Assembly (NCBI RefSeq): GCF_000283155.1
Contig: NW_004454281.1
Location: 2,509,375-2,573,374, forward strand
Length of the DNA: 64,000 nucleotides
Direction of reading: 5' to 3'
Source of the DNA: Ceratotherium simum simum
Lineage: Eukaryota; Chordata; Mammalia; Perissodactyla; Rhinocerotidae
The position numbers and the translations under genes are program-made. Under the pieces are notes generated by a model. It worked only from the letters and a program-made list of their open reading frames with translations. It had not been told where the DNA came from and did no database searches. Each line of letters begins with the position of its first letter. Position 1 is the stretch's first letter. Shown piece after piece: positions 1 to 11,180 of the stretch.

Positions 1-506
1 AGCTATTAGCATTGTGTACCCTCCTCCTATTCTTGATCTGAGCCCAATTGTCAGAAAACATATTCACCATTTGTTCAAATGGGCTCCTTCATTCAGCAAT
101 AGTAGTTGGCGACTTTAATGCTCCACTTTCAATAGTAGATAGAACAACTGACAGAAGATCAAGAAGGAAATAGAAGATTTGAACAATGCCGTAAGCCAGC
201 TAGACCTCACAGACATCTGTAGAACACTCTGTCCAACAATGGCAGTATACATATTCTTCTCAAGGGCACATGGAACATTCTACAGGATGGACCATATGGT
301 GGGTGATAAACAAGTTTCACTAAATTTAAAAGAATTGAGATAACACAAAGTATGTTCTCCAACCACAAAAGAATGAAATAAGAGATCAGTAAGAGAAGGA
401 AATTAGGAAAATTCACAAGTATGTGGAAATTAAACATTGCATTCCTAAAGAGTCAATGGGACAAAGAAGAAATCACAAAAGAAATTAGAAAATATTTGAT
501 ATGAAT
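1..506 (+). mobile_element. L1 ORF2 endonuclease-region fragment
   Basis: Read on the plus strand with frameshifts, this stretch gives the L1 endonuclease signature VVGDFNAPLS followed by a degenerate 'ADLTDICRTL...FFS' type segment. Stops and frameshifts are frequent, so it is an old dead copy. It runs off the left edge of the window. Confidence 0.8.
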
Positions 507-593
507 GAAAATGGAAATACAACATACCAAAACTTGAAAATGGAAACACAACATACCAAAACTTGAAAATGGAAACACAACATACCAAAACTA
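507..593. repeat. Three-copy 29-bp tandem repeat
   Basis: Three near-identical copies of a 29-bp unit starting GAAAATGGAA and ending CCAAAACTT lie at 507-535, 536-564 and 565-593. The second and third differ from the first only by a T to C change. The array sits exactly between two L1 fragments of opposite orientation. Confidence 0.9.
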
Positions 594-2345
594 TGGTAAC
601 CACCGTTCTATTTTCTGTCTCTATGAATTTGACTACTCTGGGTACCTCATATAAGGGGAATCATACAGTATTTTTGTGACTGACTTTTTTCACTTCCTCA
701 AGGTTCATCTATGTTGTAGCATGTGTCAAAATTTCCTTCCTTTCTAAGGCTGAATAATATTCCATTGTATGGATATAGCACATTTTGTTTTTCCATTCTT
801 CTGTCAATGGACACTGGAGTTGCTTCCACCTTTAGGCTATTGTGAATACTATTGCTATGAACACAGGTGTACAAATATGTCTTTGAGATCCTGCTTTCAA
901 TACTTTTGGAAATATACTCACAAGTGGAATTGCCTGATCATATGGGCGTTCTATTTTTAATTTTCTGAGGAACCACCATACTGTTTTCAATAGCAGCTGC
1001 ACCATTTTACATTCCCACCAGGTGCACAAGGGTTCCAATTTCTCCACATCCTCGCCAACATTTATTATTTTCTGTTTGGTTTTTGTTTTGTTTTGTTTTT
1101 TATATTGTAGCCATTGCAATGGATGTGAAGTGGTATCTCATCATAGTTTTGGTTTTCATTTCCCTAAGATTAGGGATGTTGAGCATCTTTCATGTGCTTG
1201 TTATCATTTGTACATCTTATTTGGAGAAATGTCTATTCAAGTCTTTTCCCTTAACAGATATATGATTTGCAAACATTGTCTTCCATTCTGTGCATTGCCT
1301 TTTCATTCTGTTGATCGTGTCCCTTGATTCAGAAAAGTTTTTCATTTGATGTAGTCCAATTGATCTATTTATTCTCTTGTTGTCTGTGCCTTTGGTGTCA
1401 TATCCAATCATTGCCGAATCCAAAGTCAGGAGGATTCCCCCCTAAGTTTTCTTCTAAGAGTTTTATAGGTTACGCACTTCATTTAGGTCTTTGATCCATT
1501 TTGAGTTAATTTTTGTAAATGGCGTAAGGTAAGGGTCCAACCTCATTCTTTTGCATGTGCATATCCAGCTTTCCCAGCACCATTTGTTGAAAAGACTGTC
1601 CTTTCCCATTGAATGGTCTTGGAACACTTGTCAAAAAAGGTTTCATGAGGGTTTATTTCTAGGCTCTCTATTCTACTCCATTGGTCTATGTGTCTTTCTG
1701 TATGCCAGTATCACATTGTTTTGATTACTGTAGCTTGGTAGTAAGTTTTGAAATCAGGGAAAGTGAGACCTCCAACTTTGTTCTGTTTTTACAAGATTTT
1801 TTGGCTATTCAGGGTCCCTTGAGATTCCATATGAATTTTAGGATGGATTTTTCTATTTCTGCAAAAAATACCACTGGGATTTTCATAGGTATTACATTGA
1901 ATCTGTAGTTTGGGTAGTATTGTCATGTTAACATCAAGTCTTCCAATCCATAAACATGGGAAGTCTTTCCATTTATTTGTATCTTTAATTTCTTTAAGCA
2001 ATGTTTTGTAGATTTCAGTTACAAGTCCTTCACCTCCTTGGTTAAATTTACTCCTAAGTATTTCATTCTTTTTTGATGCTGTTGTAATCGGAATTGTTTT
2101 CTTAATTTCCTTTTTAGATTGTTCACTGTTAGTGTATGGAAACACAACTGACTTTTGTGTGTTGATTTTGTGTCCTGCAACTTTGCTGAGTTTGTTTATT
2201 AGTTTTAACATTTTCTTCAGTGCAATCTTGAAGGTTTTCTACATATAAGATCATGTCCTCTGTGAACAGAGATAATTTTATTTTTTCCTTTTCAGATTGG
2301 CTGTGTTTATTTCTTTTACTTGCCTAATTGCTCTATAATAGCCAT
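594..2345 (-). mobile_element. L1 fragment, ORF2 3' half plus 3' UTR
   Basis: The plus strand reads as the reverse complement of an L1 3' UTR (the GAATAATATTCCATTGTATGG type of motif near 750-775) and then of the ORF2 C-terminal and reverse-transcriptase part. The frame 1789-2211 on the minus strand resembles the 'NKLSKVAGHKINTQKS' RT segment. Many stops and frameshifts mark it as an old copy. Confidence 0.85.
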
Positions 2346-2609
2346 ATTGTGTTGTTGCTGTTTAGTTTTTAATTAACAAGATAATCCTGGTTTGGCTCGT
2401 TTTTGGGATTTGGACCTGTATTCGGTCTTCCTGATACGCATGTGGTCTCAGTCATGGAGGATATCTTTCTCTCTTCTGCCCCTACTGCCATCTCACCTGA
2501 AGAACAGGCTGTTTTTTAGAAGTTGGATTTCATTCACCATGGTGGTAAAGTAAGAGAAGGAACGTTTTTTAATTATTATTCTATTGCAGGCACAGTATTC
2601 TTCCTACAG

Positions 2610-2777
2610 CAGTGGTTCTCAAACTTTCACGTGCATCACAATCCCCTGCAGGGCTTGTTAAAACAGAGGCTGCTGATTCAGTAGGTCTGGACAGGGCCTG
2701 AGAATCTGCATTTCTGACAAGTTCCCAGGAGGTGCTGATGCTGTTGATCTGGAGTTCACACTTTGAGAAACGCCGGT
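2610..2777 (+). mobile_element. MER5A-type hAT-Charlie element
   Basis: The segment starts AGTGGTTCTCAAACTTT and ends CACTTTGAGAAACGC, which are the inverted ends of MER5A. The middle (GATTCAGTAGGTCTGG, GAATCTGCATTTCT) also fits. It is non-autonomous and non-coding. Confidence 0.85.
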
Positions 2778-2869
2778 CTGACCCTTACTAGGGGTTTAAC
2801 TCTTCCTAAACTCTTGTAGAGACTGGGAATAACAGGCAACTTTTTGGATGGATGTGGAAGGGGACGTAG

Positions 2870-3012
2870 TGACATGATCTTTCTTGAGCCCTTATCCCAG
2901 GCATCGTTGTTCAAGGCATTGTTTGAGGTCTTTACCTTTATTAACTCATTTAATCTTCACTAAAACCCCATGAGGTGGGTTCTCTAATTATTCCCATTTT
3001 GTACATGAGGAA
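2870..3012 (+). mobile_element. MIR SINE
   Basis: The core 'ttaactcatttaatcttcac', then 'ccatgaggtgggt' and 'cattttgtacatgaggaaa', follows the MIR consensus in the plus direction. Confidence 0.75.
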
Positions 3013-3199
3013 AGTGAGGTAGGGACATGAGCAGACTGGTGCTCTTAACAGAGCGTGCGGGTGCCCGCGGGGAATGAGTCAGAGGGGAACATGTGAGGTT
3101 TCTCTTCTGGTCATTCCTGAGTGAGATCCTCTCCAGCCAGACCTCCCACAGGTCAATCTCTGGACAAAACAGAAAACGACACAAGGAAGACACTGGAGA

Positions 3200-4140
3200 G
3201 CAACCAGATCGAAAGATGCTCTTAAGAGAATAAAAAGAAAAGCTATGACTAGAAGAAAATAGTTGTAAAACTTGTATCCGATAAAGGGCCTGTATTCAGG
3301 GTGTAAACACAGCTCTCAAAACCAACACCCAGGAAAACATGGACACAAGCTGTGAACGGACACTTCACCAAAAGCAAATAAGGACGTGGAAAGATGCTCA
3401 GCAACAGGATTCTTTAGGGAAATGCAAACTAAAACCAAAATAAGATACCATCACACATCCATTAGAACGGCAAAAATAAATGGCAAATACCAAGTGCTGA
3501 TGAGAATGCAGCACAATGAAACCCTTATTCATCGCGAGCGGGAATGCAAAATGGTAATGCCGCTTTGGAAGAAGGAGTTGAGGAGTTTCCAATAGGTTAA
3601 ACACTTACCACGCGACCCAGCAACCCCACCCCTTGATATTTACCCAAGAGAAATGAAAATATGTCTATACAAATACCCGTAAGCAAATATTTATAGTGGC
3701 TTTATCTATAATCACCAAAAACTGGAAACAAACTAAATGTCCTTCAGTTGGTTAATAGATAAACTGCCATGCTTCCATGCAATGGAATATTCAGCGATAA
3801 AAAGGAAGAAACAAAATACACGCAGTGGTGTGGATGAATCTTGAATGCATTATGCTAAGTGAAAGACACCAGACCCAAAGGCTACATATTGTTTGATTCC
3901 ATTTACAGGGCATTCTGGAAAAGGCAAAACTGCAGGTGCAGAAATCAGACCAATGGCTGTCAGCTCCTGGTAAGCAGGGAAGGGCTTGACTGCAAAGTGG
4001 TAAAAGGGAATTTTTTTCAGGGTGAAAGAACTGAGCCACATCTTGATTGTGGTGGTGATTACACAACTATGTGCTTTTGTCAGAATTCATATAACTGTAT
4101 GTAAAGTTAACAGACTTCCATGTGGATACCAGTTTCACAA
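3200..4140 (+). mobile_element. L1 3' end fragment
   Basis: The plus strand shows the L1 3' region in order: 'agatgctcagcaacaggattc', 'agggaaatgcaaactaaaacc', 'ataagataccatcacac', 'gcaatggaatattcagcgat' and 'gcattatgctaagtgaaaga'. It is diverged, and its edges are approximate. Confidence 0.8.
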
Positions 4141-4249
4141 TCATCCCTTTTGAGGAAATGTTAAGCCAGGCCCAGTGAAAACTCCATGAGGTTCCCTAAA
4201 ACCTCAGTAAGAAAAGTCTCCACATTTAGGCAAAAATTAATCTATAATT

Positions 4250-4493
4250 GGGGCCGGCCTTGTGGTGTAGCAGTTAAGTGCACGCTCCGCTTCAGCAGCC
4301 CCATGGTTTGCAGGTTCGGATCCCGGGCGTGGACCTACACACCGCTTGTCATGCCATGCTGTGGCGGTGTCCCTTATAAAGTAGAGGAAGATGGGCACGG
4401 ATGTTAGCCCAGGACCAGTCTTCCTCAGCAAAAAGAGGAGGATTGGCATCGGATGTTAGCTCAGGGCTGATCTTCCTCATACACACACAAAAG
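4250..4493 (+). mobile_element. ERE SINE (perissodactyl, tRNA-derived)
   Basis: The element starts GGGGCCGGCC and ends in an A/C-rich tail. It is flanked by a perfect 15-bp target-site duplication, AATTAATCTATAATT, at 4235-4249 and 4494-4508. The perfect duplication suggests a fairly recent insertion. Confidence 0.95.
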
Positions 4494-4508
4494 AATTAAT
4501 CTATAATT

Positions 4509-4934
4509 TAATTTGTCCTACAGTGAAGAGACCATAGAGTGGGGACAGACCATCTAAAGTTTGGCACACCTGTGTAGTTACACAGTTCTCAGTGGCACAG
4601 AGAGTAGATGAGCCTGAGCCATAAGTCCAGCAAAGCAACTTTGAATCAGGTTGGCAACTTGTGAGTCTGGAATTCCAGCAAAAGGAATATTATGGGCACT
4701 GGCCAGGACAGCACTTTCCCAGTACCAAGGTACACAAGAGACCAGAACTGTCACCAAATCAGAAGACTGGGAATGGAAGGAGAACACGTTCCTGAGGGGT
4801 GTACATCTCTGCCAGGTTCCACCAGAGCCAAGCCACTGGCCCTCCATGGAGGGTGTCCCCACTGGCCTGCTCCCTCCACCATCCAGAGCTACTGGGTCTC
4901 CTTCCAGGAGTGTCTTTCAAAGGTCCCAATGAGA
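4509..4934. other. Unassigned non-coding stretch
   Basis: This stretch lies between an ERE and an L1. I see no coding signal, and the open frames on both strands are short and match nothing I recognise. Confidence 0.5.
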
Positions 4935-4935
4935 C

Positions 4936-5862
4936 TATTTAAAAAAAAAACTATCACAACTCAATAACAGCAAAAGAAATAACCCAACTAAAAAATAGTT
5001 AAAGGACTTGAATAGATATTCTCCAAAGAAGATACACAAATGGCCAACAAGCACATGAAAAGATGCTCAACATCACTAGTCATTAGGGAAATGCAAATCA
5101 AACCACAATGAGATACCAGTTCATACCTACTAGGATGATTACTATTTAAAAAATGGAAAAAAATAAGTATTGTTGAAGATGTGGAGAAATTAAAACTCTC
5201 ATGCATTGCTGGTGGGAATGTAAGATGGAGCTGTCACTGTGGAAAACAGTTTGGTGATTCCTCAAAAAGTTAAACATAGAATTACCACATGACCCAGCAA
5301 TTCCACTCCTCGGTACATACGTCAAATAGTTGAAAGCAGGGACTCAGATGTTTGTACACCCATGTTCATAGCAGCATTATTCACAATAGCCAAAAGGTGG
5401 AAACAACCTAACTGTCCATCAACAGGTGAATGGATAAACAAACTGTGGTCTATCCATACAATGAAATATTATGCCGCCATAAAAAGGAATGAAATTCTGA
5501 CACATGCTACAACATGGGTGAACCTTGAAGACATTATGCTAAGTGAAATAAGCCAGACACAAAAGGGCAAATACTGTGTGATTCCACTTATATGAGGTCC
5601 CTAGAACAAGCAAATTACAGAGACAGAAGGTAGAATTGTGGTTGCCAAGGGCTGGAGTTGGGGGAGAATGAGGAGTTATTGTTTAATGAGTACAGAGTTT
5701 CAGTTTGGGAAGATGAAGAAGTTCTAGAGATGGATGGTGGTGATGGTTGCACAACATTGTGAGTGTGCTTAATGCCACTGAATTGTTCACTTAAAAAATG
5801 GTTAAAATGGTAAATTTTATGTGTATTTTGCTTCTAATAAAAAATATTATTAAGAATTCTTA
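4936..5862 (+). mobile_element. L1 3' end fragment
   Basis: The plus strand reads as a L1 ORF2 tail and 3' UTR, including 'catgaaaagatgctcaacatc', 'tgaaatattatgccgccat', 'gacattatgctaagtgaaat' and an A/T-rich 3' end with AATAAAAAATATT. It is less diverged than the neighbouring L1 pieces. Confidence 0.88.
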
Positions 5863-6004
5863 AGAAATGGTAGTATCTAACCGGACCAGGGCATTTGCCT
5901 TCCGCTCTCTTCTGTATCCACGTTAGCCTGAATGGGTGTGAGGACATTGCCCAGGGATCACTGCTGGATGCCTCCGCTCACTGAAGAGAAAGAATAAAGG
6001 AAGA

Positions 6005-6507
6005 TGTGATGGTTCATTTTATGCGTCAACTTGACTGCGCCGTGGTATGCCGATAGCTGATTAAACATTATATCTGGGTGTGCTGGTGCAGGTGTTTCTG
6101 GAAGAGGTTAGCACTGGAAGCAGTGGCTGAGGAAAGCAGATGGCCTTCCCCAGTGAGGGTGGGCGTCCTGTGACCCACGGAGGGCCCGAACAGAACCACA
6201 GGTGGAGGAAGGCTGGATTCGCCCTCTCCCTGCCTGCCTGCTGAGCTGGGACAGTGATCTTCTCCTGCCCCCCGGCTCCTGCTGCTCAGGCCTTCAGACT
6301 CGGAATCTACACCATCGACGCCCAGCTCTCAGGCCTTCAAACCACAGCCCTGGCCTGCTGGGTCTCCGGCTTGCAGACAGCAGGTGGTGGGACTTCTCAG
6401 CCTCCATAATCACGTGAGCCAGTATCTTATAATGAATCTCTTTCTACATCTATCTGTTTATCCTCCTCCTGTTGGTTCTGTTTCTTTGGGGATCCCTGAC
6501 TAATACA
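6005..6507 (-). mobile_element. Solo ERVL-type LTR (MLT2-like)
   Basis: On the plus strand it begins 'tgtgatggttcattttatg' and ends 'ccctgactaatacag', the reverse complement of the 'TGTATTAGTCAGGG...' class of LTR. Two related copies lie at 34585-35074 and 45161-45648. No internal retroviral sequence is attached. Confidence 0.7.
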
Positions 6508-7829
6508 GAAGGTGAAGGTCGAGAAGAGCATAGGGGTTAGGGATGGGATAAAATTTTGTTTGAATGCAATTTTCCATTAACTCAGGAAGATAGATAATTT
6601 CTTCTTGAAAAGAAAAATTAAAAAATTAAAAAATTAAAAAAAAGAAAATAGATAATTTCACTATTCAAATTTTCAAACTGCATATATGAAAATCCATCAC
6701 AAACAAAGTTTATGGCTGACTTAGGGCACAAGGGAGAATAATTTAACTAAGAGGAGGAAAGGATCTGGGGGTGTTTCCAAGACAGAGGCAGCAAGGAAGG
6801 TATCTGAGCTGAGCAGGAGTGAGGATGAAGACGAAGTGGAAGATATGAACGGGGAGGGACACAGGGGAGAGGCCCAGATGGCCACGGAGGCTAAGCCGTT
6901 ACTCTCAGAGGGCCCCTGTGTGTCCAGCCGGAAGGTCAGCCAGTGGGGAAATGGAGCCGGCGGCTTCAGAGGAGTGACACGGTTTGGAGTGACGGTCACT
7001 TATTCATTCAAAACACCCTAGAAATGCCAGGCAGTGTTTCCAGAAGCTTGAGATGAGCAAACCAAACGGACAAGGCACAGGGTCTCCTGTGGCTGTCCCC
7101 TCCCTCATCACTGCACCCTCCACCCTCCTGGAGGAGCCTGTGTGAGCCGCCGTCTTGCCTTGCTCATCTGCAGGGTCTGTTCTTTTTAGTCCTCACTGAT
7201 TCCTGGTGGCTCTGGGACAGCTTTTTCAGGCAGAGGACAAGACTGGCTCCCCCAGAAGCTGATTGGAGCCATGGGAGCAGCTCCCTGGGACTCACGGTGA
7301 CCCAGGGAGAGGGTCAGCGAGACAAAGCCCCCAGCTGAGCAGCCCTGTCCACCTCTCCCTGCCCTGCCAGCACCACCGGGAAGACGAGACCCAGCCCACT
7401 GCCCACCCAACGGCCTTTGACAGAGGCTGACCGTGCAAAACCTCATCTGGCCTGGAATAGCCAAAAGCACAGTCCCCAAGGGAAGACTTTGGAAAAGATC
7501 TCCGGGTTCCATGTGGTAAGTAAGATGCCCCAAGACAGAGGGCAAGAAAAGCTCTTAAAAATATTTTTCTCGGAAACCGCTAGAACACACCCAAACCTCA
7601 CACACACACAGGGTGGGGGGGCTCAGGTTGTGCAGACCCCTATCCTGATGCCCGCCCTTTCCTGCGCCCCAGGGGGTCTCCCCCAGGTTTGACCACCGCC
7701 TAGTTCATACAGGTAGTGCCTTCAACCTGAGCACAACCTCAATTTTAAAAAGAAAAGAAATAGAACTTGAGTATTAAAAACAAATAAAAAAACAAACAAA
7801 ACTTCCTTGTGGTAACCTCCTCACTCACT
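6508..7829. other. Mostly unassigned non-coding DNA
   Basis: It holds an A/T-rich low-complexity patch near 6610-6650, where a 'gatagataatttc' motif occurs twice, and otherwise moderately GC-rich unique-looking sequence. Open frames are short and overlap on both strands without a recognisable domain. Confidence 0.5.
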
Positions 7830-8330
7830 CAGGGAAAAGGCCGAAGTCCTTTTAGTGGCTTCCAGGCCCCTCAGCCTGCACCTCAGCCTGCCCACCTCCT
7901 TCCTCCTGCCCTCAGAACTCCTGGTCCGGCTGCTCAGAGAACATGCCTAGAACGTCCTGAGTGGGCCTCCGTCTGAGGTCCCGAGCACTGAACACTCCCA
8001 CCGCCTGGCCTGGCCCTCCCCTGGTCTGCCTGCCCGCCCACCCCACTGCGGGTTCTGCTGAGGTGTCATCCCCAGGAAGGCCCGTCCTGTCCTAACCAGG
8101 ACAGCCCCCCCGCAACCCTCTGTCCCCACCCTGCTGTGTTTCTCATCACAGCTTTGTTGCCATGTTATGGATGATGTTTTGCTTAGTTGTTCAGTTTTCA
8201 TCTCCTCTCACCAGAACGTGAGATCCCTGAGGGAAAGGGCACTGCCTGCTGACAACCACTGTGTCCCCTGACGTGCCTGTCAGCCGACCCACACTCGCTC
8301 AATGTTTGTTGAATGAAGGAATGAAGTTCT
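7830..8330 (+). mobile_element. L2 LINE 3' end
   Basis: The 3' part 'cagaacgtgagatccctgaggg', 'actgtgtcccctga' and 'caatgtttgttgaatgaagg' follows the L2 3' consensus in the plus direction. The 5' edge is uncertain. Confidence 0.75.
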
Positions 8331-8399
8331 TGTCCATTAGAGAAAAACACGAAGGGGTGGAGGGTGGGCGAAGTGAGTGAAGGGGTCAAAAGCCACAAA

Positions 8400-8668
8400 C
8401 TTCCAGTTACAAGATGAGTCAGTCCTGGGGATGTAATGGCAGCATGGCAGCTATAGTTAACAACACTGTATTGTATATTTGAAAGTTGTTAAGAGAGTAG
8501 GTCTTAAAAGTTCTCATCACAAGAAAAATAAAGTGTAACTGTGTGAGGTGATGAATGTTAACGAAACTTACTGTGGTGATCATTTTGCAATATATATGTA
8601 TATATCATGTTGTACACCTAAAACAAACACAATGTTATATGTCAATTGTATCTCAATTTAAATATATA
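8400..8668 (+). mobile_element. L1MA-like 3' UTR fragment
   Basis: It contains 'gtatatttgaaagttgttaag', 'aaaagttctcatcacaag' and 'tcatgttgtacacct' in the order of an L1 3' UTR. The same block recurs at 58040-58262. Confidence 0.75.
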
Positions 8669-8710
8669 TATATTTTTTGATGTATGAAGCACGTCAAAAA
8701 GAAGTGGGAA

Positions 8711-8956
8711 GGGGCCGGCCCGGTGGCATACTGGTTCAGTTCACGTGCTCTGCTTTGGTGGCCCAGGGTTTGCAGGTTTGGATCCTGGGCATGGACGTAT
8801 GCACTCCTCATCAAGCCATGCTGTGGCAGCGTCCCATATACAAAATAGAGGAAGATGGGCACAGATGTCAGCTCGGGGCTAATTTTCCACAGCAAGAAGA
8901 GAAAGATTGGCAATGGATGTTAGGTCAGAGCCAATCTTCCTCACCAAAAAAAAGGG
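8711..8956 (+). mobile_element. ERE SINE (outer member of a nested pair)
   Basis: It begins GGGGCCGGCC and ends in the A-rich tail near 8945-8955, where a second ERE follows directly. An imperfect target-site duplication, AAGTGGGAAG at 8702-8711 and AAGTGAGAAG at 9166-9175, brackets both copies together. Confidence 0.9.
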
Positions 8957-9165
8957 AGGGGCCGGCCCCGTGGCTTAGCGGTTAAGTGCGCACGCTCCGC
9001 TGCTGGCGGCCAGGGTTCGGATCCCGGGCGCGCACCAAAGTACTGCTTCTCCGGCCATGCTGAGGCCGCGTCCCACATACAGCAACTAGAAGGATGTGCA
9101 GCTATGACATACAACTATCTACTGGGGCTTTTGGGGGAAAAAATAAATAAATAATATTTTTAAAA
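8957..9165 (+). mobile_element. ERE SINE, 'AGCAACTAGAAGGATGTG' subfamily
   Basis: It begins GGGGCCGGCC but differs from its left neighbour downstream, carrying 'agcaactagaaggatgtgca' and an AAATAAATAAATAA tail. It appears inserted in the A-rich tail of the preceding ERE. The same subfamily recurs at 29924-30142 and in the 5' half of 30734-31031. Confidence 0.9.
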
Positions 9166-9175
9166 AAGTGAGAAG

Positions 9176-9870
9176 ATATTTAAAATATCAAAAAATGAAA
9201 TTCAATATTCTGTTCATTTTTGGATATTTATGTTTATCTAGATGCACAACTTTTTGGATTATAAATACATGGCTGATTTTCCCTTTATTGTGATAATGTT
9301 TTGTCATTTAATTAAACTGTAAGAAGTTAATACATTCTAGTATTCTTAATAGCAAAAATAACTTGAAAGTGTTTTATTTATCTTAGCCAATAAGAGATGC
9401 ACGTTAGATTGAACATTAATAATATAATCGTTCTCTGAACAAGTAAGAGCAGAAAAGACTCACTAATCCTTAAAAGAGTGAAATTTGAAGCACAATATAA
9501 AGTGGTCACAAACATGTATTTAATTCTTTTGTCATTAAGCCTTACCAGAACTTGCCACATTTTTAAAAAATATGCAATACCTACCTCCTCTGTACGCAAA
9601 AATATATTTCAGATATAGTGAATAGGTAAAAGCAAAGCAAAACAAACAGAAACACAAGTTAGTGCCTTATTAAACCTAGACATAGGGAGGGTTGTGTAAC
9701 AAGATGCAGGAGCCAAGAAAGAAGAGATGGAAACGTTCAGCTGCCTAAAAATTCATCCTGGTCACGCCCTCTCTTACAGAAGCATTGGCATCTCTGGGAC
9801 TTGAATCAATGTCTGTTAGATGCTGGGGACTTGAGTGGCAGAAGAAACCCCTCAGGGAGAGACCAAAGTT
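9176..9870. other. AT-rich unassigned stretch
   Basis: The left two thirds are AT-rich with no recognisable repeat. Composition becomes more balanced towards the CTCF-type motif. No gene is supported. Confidence 0.4.
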
Positions 9871-9876
9871 TGACCT

Positions 9877-9896
9877 GTGGCCAGCAGGGGGCGCTG
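9877..9896 (+). promoter_or_regulatory. Strong CTCF-type binding motif, plus orientation
   Basis: The sequence GTGGCCAGCAGGGGGCGCTG matches the core CTCF consensus (CCASYAGRKGGCRSY) at every core position. Orientation is forward. A reverse-oriented partner lies at 63494-63513. Occupancy is inferred from sequence only. Confidence 0.7.
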
Positions 9897-9899
9897 TGG

Positions 9900-11180
9900 G
9901 CTTGTCCCGGAGTGACGGTCGCTGCCTACCCACAGCAGCCTCCTAGGCTAGGGATTGGGCTTCATGCTCTCCCCAGTGGTAGAGTCCGCTACACCTGGAC
10001 TTGTGTATTGTCCCAGCAGCAGCATCCTGCCTGCCCTCGCCATGGGAAAAACAAGCCTGCCTCATTCTCTCCCCAGCCTACAGCTGCTGCCACCACTTAA
10101 GTGTAAACAACCTGCCAATTATTGTGGACAGTGTTCACCTTCCTTGGCGTGTTATTTTCCCATTTCTCTTGACTTCTCTCTATGCTCCACAATCTTGCAA
10201 AATATAAACCAAATTAAATGCATTATCAGAGTTCTCTGGAGCTGCCATCTCCTCCATCACTTTGTGGTGGCGTTGCATTGTTTTGACCTAGCTCAGCTAC
10301 ACGTTTGTAGACTTCTCTTCCCTGCATGGTTTGGCTAGGGTGGGGCTCAAGAGAACAGTTATGTAAGATCTGAAAGATGGATGCAATGCTGCAGCCATCG
10401 TTTCTGTGCCAGCTTCTTCCGCAGGTCACCTCCAGCACCGAGGTTAAGGTGGGAGAGGAGATGGGGGTTCCAGTTGGTCCTGGAGGGTTCCCGTTGTCCG
10501 TGTCCTGGTCCACACCTGGCTTTGCTTCCCACTTGTGGACCTGACTGACCAAGCGAGTGCAGGCTCAGCACTAGAAGAGAGGCGGTGGCCTGTGAAGACT
10601 GCTCCACCGGCTCGCACCATGGGTGAGGCCCGCCCTTATCATAACCCCTTGTTCTGCACCCCTCATGGTGATTCTGCTTCTCCAGTCAACCCTGACTGAC
10701 ACTCACCCAAACGGGAACCCTTGGTCTACACATCAGGACTCTCTGTCTCCCTCCAACATCTTTCAAATTAACAAATTCCTCTTGGTTTCCGCTGCTGGTG
10801 CTTTCATTCAGACTCTGGATGTTGTAGGAGAGGTTCTCAGGGACCTGCCCCTATCCCGCCACACTTGCATTTCTGTTTGACTTTTCCTTGCTGTCACTTG
10901 GGCACTTCTGGCCACCAGCGCCATCTGTGGTTGTGCACAGGGTAGGACAGGAGTGGAAGAAATTAACTCCTCCTGGAACAGCTCTTGACCAATGACCGGC
11001 GAGAGTTGGTGGATAAACACCCCAGTTCTCTCACCCTTACAGGGGGATATCTCTGAGATGTGTGTTCTAGAATGTCTCCCAGGGGTCCTCAGTTCCCCAG
11101 AGCAGTAAATTGTTTTCCTGCCGTATCTGTGTATCCTAGGATCACCTCTCAAATAAGCCACTGGCCCTCCATTCAGGATC
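9900..11180. other. Unassigned stretch, possible old LTR remnants
   Basis: No gene is recognised. The segment near 10670-10700 ('ttctgcttctccagtcaacc' then 'ctgactgac') resembles the end of an ERV LTR, but I cannot name a family or an opposite edge. Confidence 0.3.

Noticed and set aside
10890..10930. Weak CTCF-like match (GGCCACCAGCGCCATCTG)
   Set aside because: Neither orientation fits the core consensus; several conserved positions differ.
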